Shown here piece by piece: positions 1 through 11,086 of a DNA stretch of 64,000 nucleotides. The notes below the pieces were generated by a model, which was given only the letters and a program-made list of their open reading frames with translations, was not told where the DNA came from and did not search any database. This DNA comes from Cytidiella melzeri (taxonomy: Eukaryota; Basidiomycota; Agaricomycetes; Polyporales; Irpicaceae), in the NCBI GenBank assembly GCA_022592445.1, contig JABYQR010000041.1:1-64000 (forward strand), read 5' to 3'. A program made the position numbers and the translations under genes. The number at the start of each line of letters is the position of its first letter. Position 1 is the stretch's first letter.

Positions 1-353
1 CAAACAAAAGAACAGAAAGAACAAAGTGAAAAAGTGCGATGCACCCACTCAAACAAGAGTGATAACAAAAGACGAGATCACACATAAATATGAAAGAATG
101 CCCAGTACTTGCAGCAGCAGCCAACCCTCCGCACCAGACCCATCTGACTGTACCTGTTGCTCCACTCTACCCTCCTAGGCATTGGTACATGCAGCTGTAG
201 CCAACCCTCCGGGCCAGAGTTGACTGCCCATCTATGCTGCACTACCCTGCCCTTCCAGGCAACAATGACAATGATAATAAAATGAATGATGGATGCAGAA
301 CAACTGAATGGTCTCCATCTGAGCTGTCTTAGTGTGGAGCAAATCTTTCGAAT
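1..353. other. No gene recognised
   Basis: This stretch lies before the first LTR copy. It contains two similar proline/tryptophan-codon-rich blocks (about 115-175 and 185-245) that look like a partial duplication. I see no convincing reading frame or RNA gene in it. Confidence 0.4.
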
Positions 354-358
354 CCTTC

Positions 359-1412
359 TGTCACAGATTTTCAATGTTTCTACAAGACTTGCCTTAACAG
401 GCAACAGTATTGATGGGATTATTGAGGTGCTTATCCAGTGCTTACACTGGGTAACCACGGCCCAATTTCCGGTGGAAAAACATGAGAAATACGTGAGAAA
501 AAATGGCGATTTTACGGTACCTTTTTGTAGCAGAAATAGCGCCGAAAAACACTGAATATTTCATCTTGTTTTTCTTGTGAGTGAATGGATGAAAAAGTGG
601 CTTTTTTCTCAATGCGTTTTTCCGGCCTTTTGGTGATGCCTAAACGGAGCGTTTCTCAATGGTATTTTCAACAGAAACCAAAAGGCCGGAAAAACGCATT
701 GAGAAAAAAGCCACTTTTTCATCCATTCGCTCACAAGAAAAACAAGATGAAATTTTCAGTGTTTTTCGGCGCTATTTCTGCTACAAAAAGGTACCGTAAA
801 ATCGCCATTTTTTCTCACGTATTTCTCATGTTTTTCCACCGGAAATTGGGCCGTGGTTACCCAGTGTTATCCGGTGCTTGTTCTGGCGCTCGTTTCAGCC
901 CCTATCAATTAATGCACCCTCTGTCTCTGATGTGCTGATGTGCTTCTTTCCTTATCTGTGTATCACATGATAGAACTCTCTGGAACCTTGTGGAACATGC
1001 TGGAACTATGATGTCATAGTGTAGAACATTCTAGTAGATGATGTCATAGTTCTTAGAACCTTCTGGAAAAGTCTAGCCTTGGCACTCGGTCATGGGGTCA
1101 GGTCATGGGGACAATTGCTTTTGGTTGATTATTGAAGTGGCACCACTAGGGCATAGGGCATGCTTAGTAAGGTAGATTACTTTGCTTACTCATGTAGGTA
1201 TTAGGGGTCTTAGGGTAGTACCTGGGGTCCTTCCCTTCATGTATATATAGAGGCACTCCTGAGGGCATATCCCCTCAGTCTTATCCACTCTATTGAGCCA
1301 GGACTACTCAGTACTCTCCAGTACTTCGCTCACCACACCTCTTACATTTTATCTCACACCATTTCATCAAGTTTACCAACTTACCTAGTGAGTAGTAACC
1401 TTAATTGTTACA
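359..1412 (+). mobile_element. Solo LTR, family A, copy 1 (carries a nested foldback element)
   Basis: It begins TGTCACAGATTTTCAATG and ends TTGTTACA, the same termini as the five other family A copies in the window. Near-matching 5-bp flanks (CCTTC at 354-358, CCTTT at 1413-1417) suggest an aged target duplication. A 422-bp foldback element plus a 3-bp duplication interrupts the repeat-rich 5' part. A TATATATAG box at about 1241-1249 and a pyrimidine-rich segment after it resemble an LTR promoter. No internal retrotransposon coding region adjoins it, so it is probably a solo LTR. Confidence 0.8.
445..866. mobile_element. Foldback (MITE-like) element with 190-bp inverted arms
   Basis: The arms are 445-634 and 677-866, each 190 bp, with only two mismatches seen, around a 42-bp loop. 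Termini are CACTGGGTAACC / GGTTACCCAGTG. The insertion is flanked by TTA (442-444 and 867-869). It interrupts a GCTTATCC repeat of the surrounding LTR, so it inserted after that LTR. CACTG termini with a 3-bp duplication fit a non-autonomous CACTA-like element. A TTA duplication also fits PIF/Harbinger, so the superfamily is unsettled. It has no coding capacity of its own. Confidence 0.8.
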
Positions 1413-1417
1413 CCTTT

Positions 1418-1914
1418 GAGTGCTCAGAGCTGGCACCTATGCACGGAGCTGGAGCTGGGCAGTTCTGAGCAACATGACCCTGTGCGCCACAGCGGTTGCA
1501 GCCTTTTGAAGAGGATGACAAGCCGGTCTTGGCTTTTTTTTGTGACTTCTTCGTTCATTGTCCTTGAGGCCTAAGGCCTATGGTAGATACTACCCGAATC
1601 TCGTACATGTAATCTATGGTCTGTCAAATGCTAGCTATGACATGTGTGCTGGGGTGAACTGAGGTTTGCCATGCGTGCTGTGGGGAAGGTATGGACTGGT
1701 ATCTAATCAGTGGAATGTAACAGATAAGATGTCTGAGGAGAAGTGGTGACATCAGGGGCTCTGCCACCACAACGGCAATAGGGACTGGAATCTAAACCTG
1801 CACACTTTGGTATACATTGTTCTCCTGGGTCATTGCCTCTTCTGCAGGGAGCCGGTTGGTAGTTTTCTACCTCCCGTCATGACTCCTCCAATCCCTTAGC
1901 TTTGTGTTCCGTGT
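1418..1914. other. No gene recognised between two LTR copies
   Basis: About 500 bp of unique-looking sequence. I see no open frame, RNA gene or clear repeat. Confidence 0.4.
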
Positions 1915-2150
1915 CTTACTGTCACAGATTTTCAATGTTTCTACAAGACTTGCCTTACCAAGCAATGGTATTATTGGGAATATTTGAGTGCTTATCTGGC
2001 ACATATCCAGGGCTTATCCGGCATCTATTAGGCGCTTATCCAGCGCTTATTCCGGCACTTATTCTCAGTGCCTATCAATTGATGCACTGATGCGCCCTCT
2101 GTCTCTGATGCGCTGATGTGCTCCTTTCCTTATCTGTGTATCACATGATA

Positions 2151-2260
2151 GAACTCTCTGGAACCTTCTAGAATCTTCTGGAACCTTGTGGAACCTTCTG
2201 GAACCTTGTGGAACCTTGTGGAACCTTCTAAAATCTTCTGGAACCTTGTGGAACATGATG
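2151..2260. promoter_or_regulatory. Ten-base GAAnnTTC array resembling heat-shock elements
   Basis: About eleven consecutive 10-bp units begin with GAA (one with AAA), and about half have the full form GAAnnTTCnn, for example GAACCTTCTAGAATCTTCTG. This alternating GAA/TTC arrangement with 2-bp gaps is the canonical heat-shock factor binding architecture. It lies about 250 bp upstream of the TATA box of the LTR. Other family A copies keep only three or four units, so the array has expanded here. That heat-shock factor binds it is inference. Confidence 0.6.
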
Positions 2261-2497
2261 AAACTGTGATGTCATAGTGTAGATTACTCTAGTAGATGAT
2301 GTCATAGACTCAGAACCTTTTGGAACAGTCTAGCCTTGGAACTGGGTCATGGGGTCAGGTCATGGGGACAATTGCTATTGGTTGATTATTGAAGTGGCAC
2401 CACTAGGGCATAGGGCATGCTTAGTAAGGTAGATTACTTTGCTTACTCATGTAGGTATCAGGGGTCTTAGGGTAGTACCTGGGGTCCTCCCCTTCAT

Positions 2498-2508
2498 GTA
2501 TATATAGA
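2498..2508 (+). promoter_or_regulatory. TATA box of LTR copy 2
   Basis: TATATATAG preceded by a CCTTCATG segment. It is conserved in position in all six family A copies, followed by a conserved GGCACTCCTGAGGGCATA stretch. It is probably the LTR transcription start region. Confidence 0.6.
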
Positions 2509-2673
2509 GGCACTCCTGAGGGCATATCCCCTCAGTCTTATCCACTCTGTTGATCAAGGACTACTTTGTACTCTCCAGTACACACTCTCACCAACACTCT
2601 ACTCTCTATCTCACTATCTCCCCTCAAGTTAACCAACTTATCTGGTGAGTGTAACCTTAACTATTACACTTAC

Positions 2674-3717
2674 ATGTGAGAAAGGTGAAGGCGGTACTCC
2701 TACTTCTAATGATACTGTCCCGTGTGCGTCTTGGTGGTGTTTGTGGTATTTTGTCTGGATAGGGTGGTTAGCTAAGTTCCATGGATGGGTGTAAAGTACT
2801 TTGGTCTCGCTCAATTCTTTCCTCACCATTGTGCATGGGCTTCACATGCTTTGTTGTTATCCAGCTCCGAGGTGGTCATGTTTCCTAGGGTGTGTGTGAA
2901 GCGGTGTGTGACATGTATGAAGCAGAACAATGGTTTTATTGCTGCTGAAATTGTCACATAAACAAATCCCAGCACAACAAAGAGGGACACAATGTGGACA
3001 GCAACAAAAAGGTGGTGGCAGGTGTGAATCACAGTGCTCTCACCAGCTATCAGACTTTATGCAAGTTGCTAGCCCAGTAAAGACCAAGTTAGTATTCATA
3101 TTACCCGCTATGTAGTACAAGAGGGGGTTGCTTACCTAGCCCAGTAAAGACCAAGAGGTCAAGATGGGGGGCTGGGAGCGTACATGCAGCAGTATGTATA
3201 GACTTCAGGGACCTACGCACAGATCATGTTAAGGGCAGGCTTTTCAAGAAGCCGTTGAGACACTAACACACTCCCTGGACACAGAGGGACCAGGCACAAA
3301 CACACCAGACCTTGAGAGAGGTGATCACGTGTGTAAGTAGTAACAGGGGCGGAGTGAATATGTGATGCAAGTGGGTCCAAGAGTCCTAGGCTGCACCTGA
3401 ACACAAACAAGAGGTGATGCAATGTGGCAAGAGGCAACAAGATGCAACAAGATGTGGTGCAAAGCAACAAGATGTGGCTCGAACCAACGAGATGCAACAA
3501 GGTGCAGCGCAAAGTGAAAAGATGTGAGGAGTGCAAGTGGTAGGTGGGAGCCGCACCACAACTAGGGGAAAGAGGAGGGGATCAGGTTTGTAGAGAAGTG
3601 CAAGAAATGACAGTGATGCACACTGAGGGATTTACAAGGTGTGAGGTAAAGAACCCAACAGGGTAATGATGGGAAAAGCTCGGAGGTTGAGTGAAGCAAT
3701 GAGAAGAGATCGCAAGG
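2674..3717. other. Non-coding spacer with a degenerate GCAACAAGATG repeat
   Basis: No gene is recognised. Positions about 3415-3530 hold a degenerate short repeat built on GCAACAAGATG, which produces meaningless minus-strand frames. The remainder is unique-looking. Confidence 0.45.
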
Positions 3718-3722
3718 GATGA

Positions 3723-4441
3723 TGTAACAGTTAAGGTCACTACTCACCAGGTGAGTTGATGAACTGGGGGGGGGGAGTTGATTGAGATAGAGAGTAAGAG
3801 GTGTGGTGAGCAAAGTACATTGAGGTACTGAGTAGTCCTAGTTCAACAGAGTGGATAAGACTGAGGGGATATTCCCTCAGGAGTGCCTCTATATATACAT
3901 GAAGGGGAGGACCCCAGGTACTACCCTAAGACCCCTAATACCTACATGAGTAAGCAAAGTAATCTACCTTACTAAGCATGCCCTATGCCCTAGTGGTGCC
4001 ACTTCAATAATCAACCAATAGCAATTGTCCCCATGACCTGACCCCATGACCCAGTCCCAAGGCTAGACTTGTTCTAGCTTGTTCTAAGACAAGGCTAGAC
4101 TTTTCCAGAAGGTTCTCAGAACTATGACATCATCTGATGGAATGTTCTATACTATTACATCATAGTTCCAGCATGTTCCACAAGATTCCAGAGAGTTCTA
4201 TCATGTGATACACAGATAAGGAAAGGAGCACATCAGCGCATCAGAGACAGAGGGCAGATCAGTGCATCAACTGATAGGCACTGAGAATAAGCGCCAGAAT
4301 AAGCGCCTGATAAGTGTTGGATAAGCACCTGAATAGACACCGGATAAGCCCTGGATAAGTGCCAGATAAGCGCTTAAACATTCCCAATAATACTGTTGCC
4401 TGGTAAGGCAAGTCTTGTAGAAACATTGACAATCTGTGACA
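3723..4441 (-). mobile_element. Solo LTR, family A, copy 3 (GATGA target duplication)
   Basis: This is the reverse complement of the family A LTR. It starts TGTAACAG and ends CTGTGACA on the plus strand. The exact duplication GATGA occurs at 3718-3722 and 4442-4446. Its TATA box, expressed as the complement, lies near 3889-3897. Length is 719 bp. No internal region adjoins it. Confidence 0.88.
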
Positions 4442-4446
4442 GATGA

Positions 4447-5472
4447 GAGGAAAGGAGAAAACACAGTGAATTGCAGTTGCAGAGTGAAAGAGAAATATGG
4501 CTTTAAAATGCAAGGTAGTGAAAGGAACGCAATATAAACACAGTGGCCAAGAGAAAGTAAACAATGGCTTGAAAGGAGGACGCAGTGAAAGAGGAATGCA
4601 ACACAGTGAAATAATGCAGTAAACTAAATGCAGTGAAGAACACAAGAGGGCTCGAGAACGCAACACAAATGAGATATACACACCACAGGAAGGCTCGAGA
4701 CGCGAGATGCAAGGCTTGCAGAGGCAAACTTGAAGGGGGAAACACGGGGGGTGTCGTATTCTGAGCTCCTTGTAGTAAAAACACACTGTGTATAAATACT
4801 ACTGCACAAAAGTCCATATCAAATTCAAGGTCTGTGTGAGAGCAAGGCAGTGAGAGAGGGCAGTGTGAGATGAAACAAGGGGCAATCATGAAACTCATCA
4901 CAAGAACAAGGAGTACACTGCTTCTTGTAGAGCTAAACCACAAGCATCCTATCAAACAAAGGCTAGGTTACTCGAGTCCACACAGGAGAAGGAGGCAGTG
5001 CAATGGAAACAAATCCTGGTAGTGACAAGTTTGGGGGATTGATGAAGAGAGAGAGAGGCTGCTTGAGGTTCCCCTATTCATGAGAAGAGCCGCGGGATCC
5101 AAGGGCTCTCGAGTAACAAGAGGCTCTGCTTGTTCGTGCGAAGGGGGCCTTGTTGAGCTTGTTGCATGTCCAGCGGTTTCCGGCTGTATCACCATATGAG
5201 CGAAGAACAATAGAACTACCTGAAGGGAAACAATAGCTATTGTTTGGACTCTGCCAAGACCTCTACTTGTGAGAGAATCTATCTAAAAGGAGACCAGTTA
5301 TTGTATTCCATTCCCACACCTGTGAGAACACTATTCCATAAAGAGAACAATAGTGAAAGAACAATAGGAGTCCATGTAAGTGCTATCTATGACGTCAAAC
5401 CCTAGCTATGGGCTGGGCCATGTGGTTGTAGCCATGTGGTCTTACATAAGCTGAGTCACGTGCCACTGTGAC
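4447..5472. other. Unassigned, partly low-complexity; may include the start of the Copia 5' LTR
   Basis: From 4450 to 4900 there are loose repeats of GCAGTGAA / GCAACACAG type. Positions 5200-5470 hold AACAATAG motifs and a CACGTG-rich stretch that may be the outer part of the Copia 5' LTR, because the matching 3' LTR copy is truncated. I recognise no coding region. Confidence 0.4.
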
Positions 5473-5654
5473 GTAGCAGCAAGTAATGTGACAATGTAGA
5501 GCATTTAAGCCACGTGATATGGGCACTTAATAGACGTGCAAGGGGTTTGCAAAGAGGGTTTCAACTGGGTTGCAATCAGGTTACAACTAGGTTCCAAAGA
5601 TAAAAATAAGAGGTAAAATGCGAAAAATAAGGGATAGTTGGGCCATCCATGACA
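5473..5654 (+). repeat. Copia 5' LTR segment shared with the 3' copy
   Basis: It matches 9870-10045 over its whole length, including GTAGCAGCAAGTAA, CACGTGATA, AATAGACGTGCAA and GCGAAAAATAAGGG. It ends CCATCCATGACA. The upstream part of the LTR cannot be bounded from the 3' copy. Confidence 0.7.
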
Positions 5655-6119
5655 CTGCATACTTTCAAGACTGACCAAATTGTTGAGAATCAGAACCACA
5701 GAACAACAAACCAGGAGTAGTAATAGATCAGGAACCATCAGAGATCACCACAGGCACAACTTACATTGGTGACACATCCAGTCAATCTCTAGATAAGAAC
5801 TCAGATTCTGGAGCTAATACTGAAGTCAAAGATCTTCCATAAGAAAATTTCAAACAGACGTCATCACCTGTTATTGTACCTGTAGTACCTCATATATCTG
5901 AAGTGTACAATACAACTACTGCACCTCCTGACACTTCTGACAAAAAGAAGGAAGTTAAGGATTGGGCAATTCGGAACCAAGGCGCTTTAGCTTATTTGAA
6001 TATTTACCTTGACAGCACCTACCTTGAAGGAGAGGAATTGGCCTCCAAGGTGTGGAAGATTTGAAAACAGACTTTGAGAAGACATCAGTCTTAGCAAGCT
6101 CTGTCGCGTTCAGAAACCT

Positions 6120-6780
6120 ACTTAGCTCAACTTTTGATGAGTCTCAGGATATGAACGTACAAATTCAAGGCTTTCATACTAAGATTGGAGATACCAAAGT
6201 TGCTGGATTATATCTTGATGATTAAATTAAAGTTCATATTCTTTTGTGAGCTTTACCAACGTCATATGAAACCACCATTTCTGCATACATTGGAACTGTT
6301 GCAAAACCCAAAGAAATCAAGTTCGACATGCTCATCCCCATGATACTTGCGGAAGAGTTACATTGAAAGGGTTCAAACAGTGAAAATGCGAATTGGATTA
6401 TGTAGACCACATGTTTACCAAAGGAAAAATGCCAGAAGTGTGGGCTTTCTAACCATACTACGAGTCAGCACTGGGATAAAGGGAAACCTAACCAGAACAA
6501 GTCTTGTGGTAATGGAAATAATCAGCAAGGATCATCTGCCAACAACAAGCAGGGTAACATGAAGAATAAAGGAAAGAAAGGAGGACAACGCAAGAAGTCT
6601 AAAGGCAAAGGCAAAGACAAAATAATCTTCAAGTAGATATCAAACCTGTCTTTGAGCACAATAATGAAATCATCAACATTTTTCTTTGTTCCACGTGTGA
6701 GACTGAAAGCGTTGAATGGCTCATTGACAGTGGTGCTACTAGTCACATCACCAATAATCTTGACAACTCTATCTCATATT
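6120..6780 (+). pseudogene. Copia gag remnant and protease active site
   Basis: A zinc-knuckle-like segment (CQKCGLSNHTTSQH, about 6425-6470) is followed by a Lys/Gly-rich tail. About 6705-6765 encodes WLIDSGATSHITNN, the DSGA active site of a Copia aspartic protease. Several in-frame stops interrupt the region, and the last zinc ligand is His where the family has Cys. This is a broken gag-protease region. Confidence 0.7.
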
Positions 6781-6824
6781 AACCCGTAACAGTAGCAGGT
6801 ACATGCTCTGTAGCAGGTAAAGAT

Positions 6825-8075
6825 ATGACTGTCAAGACATTGGGAAAAGGAACAGTCGTACTTGACACAATCCTTGTGAAAGATAAAATACATCGCACAA
6901 CTTTGAACAATGTCCTTTATATACCAGATACGACTACAAGATTCTTTTCTCCTTCTAAAGCACTGCAACTAGGATGCACTAGCAGTGTTACATCGAAAGG
7001 ATGGACAATTCATAATGAAGGAAAAGAGATTATAAATGGTCAACCTGATCATGCCGGACTTTATTGGATTAAAGGACGTCTAGTCATGAAGATAGACTCG
7101 ATTAATAAAGTTAGTCATAATGATTATACATTGTGGCATAATCGACTAGGACACCCAGGGAATAAGATTGTCAAAAATCTTCACAAAGGAACAAAGGGAT
7201 TAAAAGAAAAGATTCCTATTCCATCGACAATTTCTCCTTGTCACGGATGTCAAGTTGGAAAAGGAAAGAGACAACCATTACCACCATCTATGTCGAGAGC
7301 TACAGAAGTCCTTGATTTAACTCATTCCAATCTCATTGAATATTCTACAACTTCTATTGACGGTTACAAATACGGTATGACTTGTCTTGATGATGCTTCT
7401 AGTCATGGGATGCTCTATTATCTCAAGCACAAAGATGAAGCGTTCACAAGATTCAAAGAATACAAGTCATGGGCCAAAAACCAAACAGGAAAGAAGATAA
7501 AGAAGTTCATATGTGATGGCGGAACAGAGTTTATTAATAATGAATTCAAGGATTATCTGAAGGAACACAGAATAGAACTACAAATGTCTGTACCGTATAC
7601 TCCACAACAAAATGGTAGAGCTGAGCGATGGCAACAGACCATAAAATATAAAGCCGAAGCATTGCGTCAGCAAGCTGGGTTATCAAATGGTTTCTGGAAG
7701 CTTACTTGCGAAGCAGCGGTATATCTAAATAACCGTCTACCTAATGTACTATTAAACTGGCAGACACCTATAGAGAGTTTTCTGGGTATAAAACCAGATA
7801 TTTCAATGCTTCGTGTATTTGGATGTCGTGCATACGTCCATGTACCAATCAAGAGTCATCAGAACAAGTTGTCACCAAAAGCAACTCCTATGATATTTGT
7901 TGGATATGAATCGGGTGTAAAGGGTTACCGGTTCTGGGATAAACAGCGAATTGTCATTGCTCGCGATGCAGTATTTGACAAGACTCATTTCCCGTATTGT
8001 AAAGATATTACTCCTTCCAAACGAACTTTAGTCAACAATAACAGTGATAATAACATCGTTCCTCCACACGATTAA
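6825..8075 (+). pseudogene. Copia integrase fragment (first catalytic Asp replaced)
   Basis: The 416-residue open stretch holds the GAG-pre-integrase HHCC zinc domain (LWHNRLGHPG ... CHGCQVGK, roughly residues 106-144) and the rve core. The second acidic site is in FICDGGTEF and the glutamate in TPQQNGRAER. The position of the first catalytic Asp (family form HSDL) reads HSNL, so Asp is changed to Asn. The stretch ends after the C-terminal KAVFVGY-like segment (IFVGYESGVKGYRFWD). It is open but probably inactive, and separated from protease and reverse transcriptase by stops. Confidence 0.85.
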
Positions 8076-8699
8076 TTTTCACCTTTTGAAGAGAATGATG
8101 AACAAGGTCACCAAGATTCTGATGATGGAGATGATCATCATCAAGAGCACCAAGCACCTACTCATTCTTCTCGACAACAGCAGCAATTCCCTTCAGCTCC
8201 GGTACTTGACAAAGAACCACAACCACAAATCAAAGGAGGACCTAAGCCTAAACCACCCTTGCCACCACCTATCAACCAGAACAAACGTTCAACTGCTGGA
8301 AGAAATCCTAAACTTTCCATGCGGCCAGTGGATATGCAGAAAGCTTTAGAAAAGCAAGTGGCTAAAGACAAAAAGGAAGAACAAAATGAGCTTTGTTTGA
8401 GAGCTGAATGGAACTCGAGAACACGCGCAAGATCTCTGGTTGCAGGGCCATCCAGATTACGGATACCTTTGCAATCAGGAATGTCATCACGTCAACCCTT
8501 GAAATCACCTTCCGTTCAACCGGGTCCAGAACATCAAACTCTATCAGGAGGCTTAACTGATGATGATGATTCTGCAGAAATTGATGACAAGACTCTTAAT
8601 TCAATCACTGCTCATTCAATCAATGAAAATATCCACAGACGTGGAAGCAGGGAATGAAAAGAGATGATTGGGATCAATGATTTGCTGCTGCACAAGACA

Positions 8700-9865
8700 A
8701 AATTGATTCTTAAATGAAGAACAAAACTTGGACGCTTGTTCAACAACCAGATGCATCACGCAAGATTGTGAAATGCAAATGGGTCTTCACCATAAAGTCT
8801 GATGGTCGATATAAAGTGTGTTTTGTTGCAAAAGGATTCACCCAAGTTGAAGGAATCGATTATCAATAAACTTTCTCACCAGTCGCACGTTTTGAATCCA
8901 TACGCATACTACTAGCTATAGCTCCACTCAAAGATTGAGAAATTGAGGCATTGGTTGTGAAAACAGCTTTCCTTTACAGCAAACTGGACGAAGAAATCTA
9001 TATGGAACAACCAGAAGGTTTTGTGGAGAAGAGAACAGAGAACCATGCTTGTTTACTTAAGAAAGCCATCTATGGACTTAAACAAGCTTTGCAAACATGG
9101 AATATCAAGATTCACAACACTCTGATAGAATTAATCTTTGACCAGATTCATTCAGATGCTAGTGTTTACGTGTATCAGCAACAAGGAGGGAATTTAATTC
9201 TCATTCTATATGTTGACGATATATTTCTGATAGGAAATAGTAAACTTGCTATGTCTGCACTTAAGAAGAATCTCATTGATTGCTATGAGATGCATGACTC
9301 AGGAGAAGCTGAGCTTATTCTAGGCATGTGTGTGCAGAGAAATTGTAAAGCTACAATGATTCTACTTGACCAAGAGTTGTATATTCAAGAGGCTTTGAAA
9401 CAATTCAATATGGCAAATGCTAATCCTGCTCAGGCACAATTACCTTCAGGTACTATACCACAGAAGGTAAATTCTGGTTCATTGAGACAGTATCAAGCGT
9501 TAATTGGCACACTTATATATGTTATGATTGGTACTAGACCAGACATTTCATATGCAGTCATACGTCTTTCACAGTACATGTCAAAACCGACTGACCACCA
9601 TTATAGATCAGCTCAATATATACTGTGATATTTGCTTAGAACGCAGTCGTACACAATCAAGTAAAATGGATCAAGTAATGCTGATACTATTGGTTATTCA
9701 GACGCAGACTGGGATGAGAATAAAGATGATAGACATTTGACAGCAGGATATGTATTTCTATTAGCTGAAGGAGCAATTTCCTGGACTTCCAAAAAGCAGA
9801 ACACTGTTGCCCCATCATCAATGGAATCAGTTTACATGGCCTTGTGCAAAACTTCCAAGAAATGT
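8700..9865 (+). pseudogene. Copia reverse transcriptase / RNase H remnant
   Basis: Recognisable segments run from KCKWVFTIKSDGRYK through YMEQPEGFVEK and the catalytic ILYVDDIFLIGN to the RNase H part SDADW and SWTSKKQNTVAPSS. In-frame stops occur near 8869 and 8937. The first catalytic Asp of the palm (family VDVKTAFL) is lost: the sequence reads VVKTAFLY. The longest open piece is 8951-9628. RNase H ends abruptly in the 3' LTR segment. The enzyme cannot be functional as written. Confidence 0.85.
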
Positions 9866-9869
9866 ACTC

Positions 9870-10045
9870 GTAGTAGCAAGTAACATGACCATGTGGAGCA
9901 TCTCAGCCACGTGATACGGGCGCTTAATAGACGTGCAAAGGAGTTTATGCAGAGACGGTTGCAACTGGGTTGCAGCCTGGAGTTTTACAGCTAAAAACAA
10001 GAGATAAATTGCGAAAAATAAGGGCTAGTCGGGCCATCCACGACA
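9870..10045 (+). repeat. Copia 3' LTR segment (5'-truncated)
   Basis: It is homologous to 5473-5654. It joins the RNase H coding sequence without the polypurine region or LTR start, so the outer part was deleted. It ends CCATCCACGACA. Confidence 0.7.
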
Positions 10046-10050
10046 AGATC

Positions 10051-10323
10051 TGTCAGTGTATACCGTGAGGACATCACTACAACGGATTGCGGGGGTCGGT
10101 GGCCAGTGTTCTGGTTTGCACGAGGTCATTGCAGGGTCCGTGAATACTCTAAATCCATCGGAGACATTATTGCCGTTGGTGACACTAGGGTTGAAGGTGA
10201 GTGATGATCCCTCAATCCTTGCCTTTTGGTTTTTTTTCCTTTCGGTGTCAATTTAGTGTGAGTTTGTCGTCTGGCGGGATGACGGATGGGTGCCATTTAG
10301 TGTAGAGATTGTTTAGTAGTCAT
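10051..10323 (-). pseudogene. LINE ORF2 fragment beyond the LTR (start of RNase H domain)
   Basis: The minus strand encodes a stretch including FNPSVTNGNNVSDGFRVFTD and then VYTDRS near 10051-10068. The latter resembles the VYTDGS start of a LINE RNase H domain. It continues the reading of ORF2 across the family A LTR and is cut by the Copia 3' end. One stop (TAA) lies in the middle. Confidence 0.6.
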
Positions 10324-10328
10324 GAGGC

Positions 10329-11086
10329 TGTCACAGATTTTCAATGTTTCTACAAGACTTGCCTTACCAGGCAACAGTATTATTGGAAATATTTAAGCAC
10401 TTATCTGGCGCTTATCCAGCACTTATCCGGCGTCTATTTAGGTGCTTATCCAGCGCTTATCAGGCGCTTATAAGGCGCTTATTCCAGCGCTTATTCTCAG
10501 TGCCTATCAATTGATGCGCTGATGCACCCTCTGTCTCTGATGCACTGATGCACCCTCTGTCTCTGATGCGCTGATGTGCTCCTTTCCTTATCTGTGTATC
10601 ACATGATAGAACTCTCTGGAACCTTGTGGAACATGCTGGAACTATGATGTCATAGTATAGAACATTCCATCAGATGATTTCATAATTCTTAGAACCTTCT
10701 GGAAAAGTCTAGCCCTGTCCCCTGTTTTAGAACAAGCTAGAACAAGTCTAGCCTTGGGACTGGGTCATGGGGTCAGGTCATGGGGACAATTGCTATTGGT
10801 TGATTATTGAAGTGGCACCACTAGAGCATAGGGCATGCTTATTAAGGTAGATTACTTTGCTTACTCATGTAGGTATTAGGGGTCTTAGGGTAGTACCTGG
10901 GGTCCTCCCCTTCATGTATATATAGATGCACTCCTGGGGGCATATCCCCTCAGTCTTATCCACTCTGTTGAATCAGGACTACTCAGTACCCACCAGTACT
11001 TTGCTCACCACCACTCTTACTCTCTATCTCACCACATCCCCCTCAAGTTAACCAACTTATCTGGGGAGTGTAGCATTACTGTTACA
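10329..11086 (+). mobile_element. Solo LTR, family A, copy 4
   Basis: 758 bp from TGTCACAG to CTGTTACA. It contains the longest GCGCTTATCC-type tandem repeat of the family (about 10390-10500), three GAAnnTT units (about 10607-10640) and the TATATATAG box at about 10917. The flanks GAGGC (10324-10328) and GACAC (11087-11091) match at only three of five bases, so the target duplication is degraded. It sits inside LINE ORF2. Confidence 0.8.

Larger units (their letters stand above)
1920..2668 (+). mobile_element. Solo LTR, family A, copy 2 (CTTAC target duplication)
   Basis: A complete 749-bp LTR-like unit with TGTCACAG at the 5' end and CTATTACA at the 3' end. The exact 5-bp duplication CTTAC occurs at 1915-1919 and 2669-2673. 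In order it contains a GCGCTTATCC-type tandem repeat (about 1985-2060), a 10-bp-periodic GAAnnTTC array (2151-2260), a TATATATAG box at about 2500-2508 and a short 3' segment. This is a U3-R-U5-like order. Short reading frames on either strand come from the tandem repeats and are not genes. Confidence 0.88.
5473..10045 (+). mobile_element. Decayed Copia retrotransposon
   Basis: The order is LTR segment, gag with a zinc knuckle, aspartic protease, integrase, reverse transcriptase, RNase H, LTR segment, which is the Copia (Pseudoviridae-type) order. The two LTR segments (5473-5654 and 9870-10045) are clearly homologous and diverged. The coding region has stops and frame changes in gag, between protease and integrase, and in the reverse transcriptase. 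The RNase H coding sequence runs straight into a truncated LTR copy, indicating a 3' internal deletion. The true 5' boundary is uncertain and may lie up to about 300 bp upstream. Confidence 0.85.

Noticed and set aside
2065..2256. Minus-strand reading frame over the LTR (FHKVPED / RRFHKVP repeats)
   Set aside because: The repeated peptide is only the translation of the 10-bp GAAnnTTC tandem repeat.
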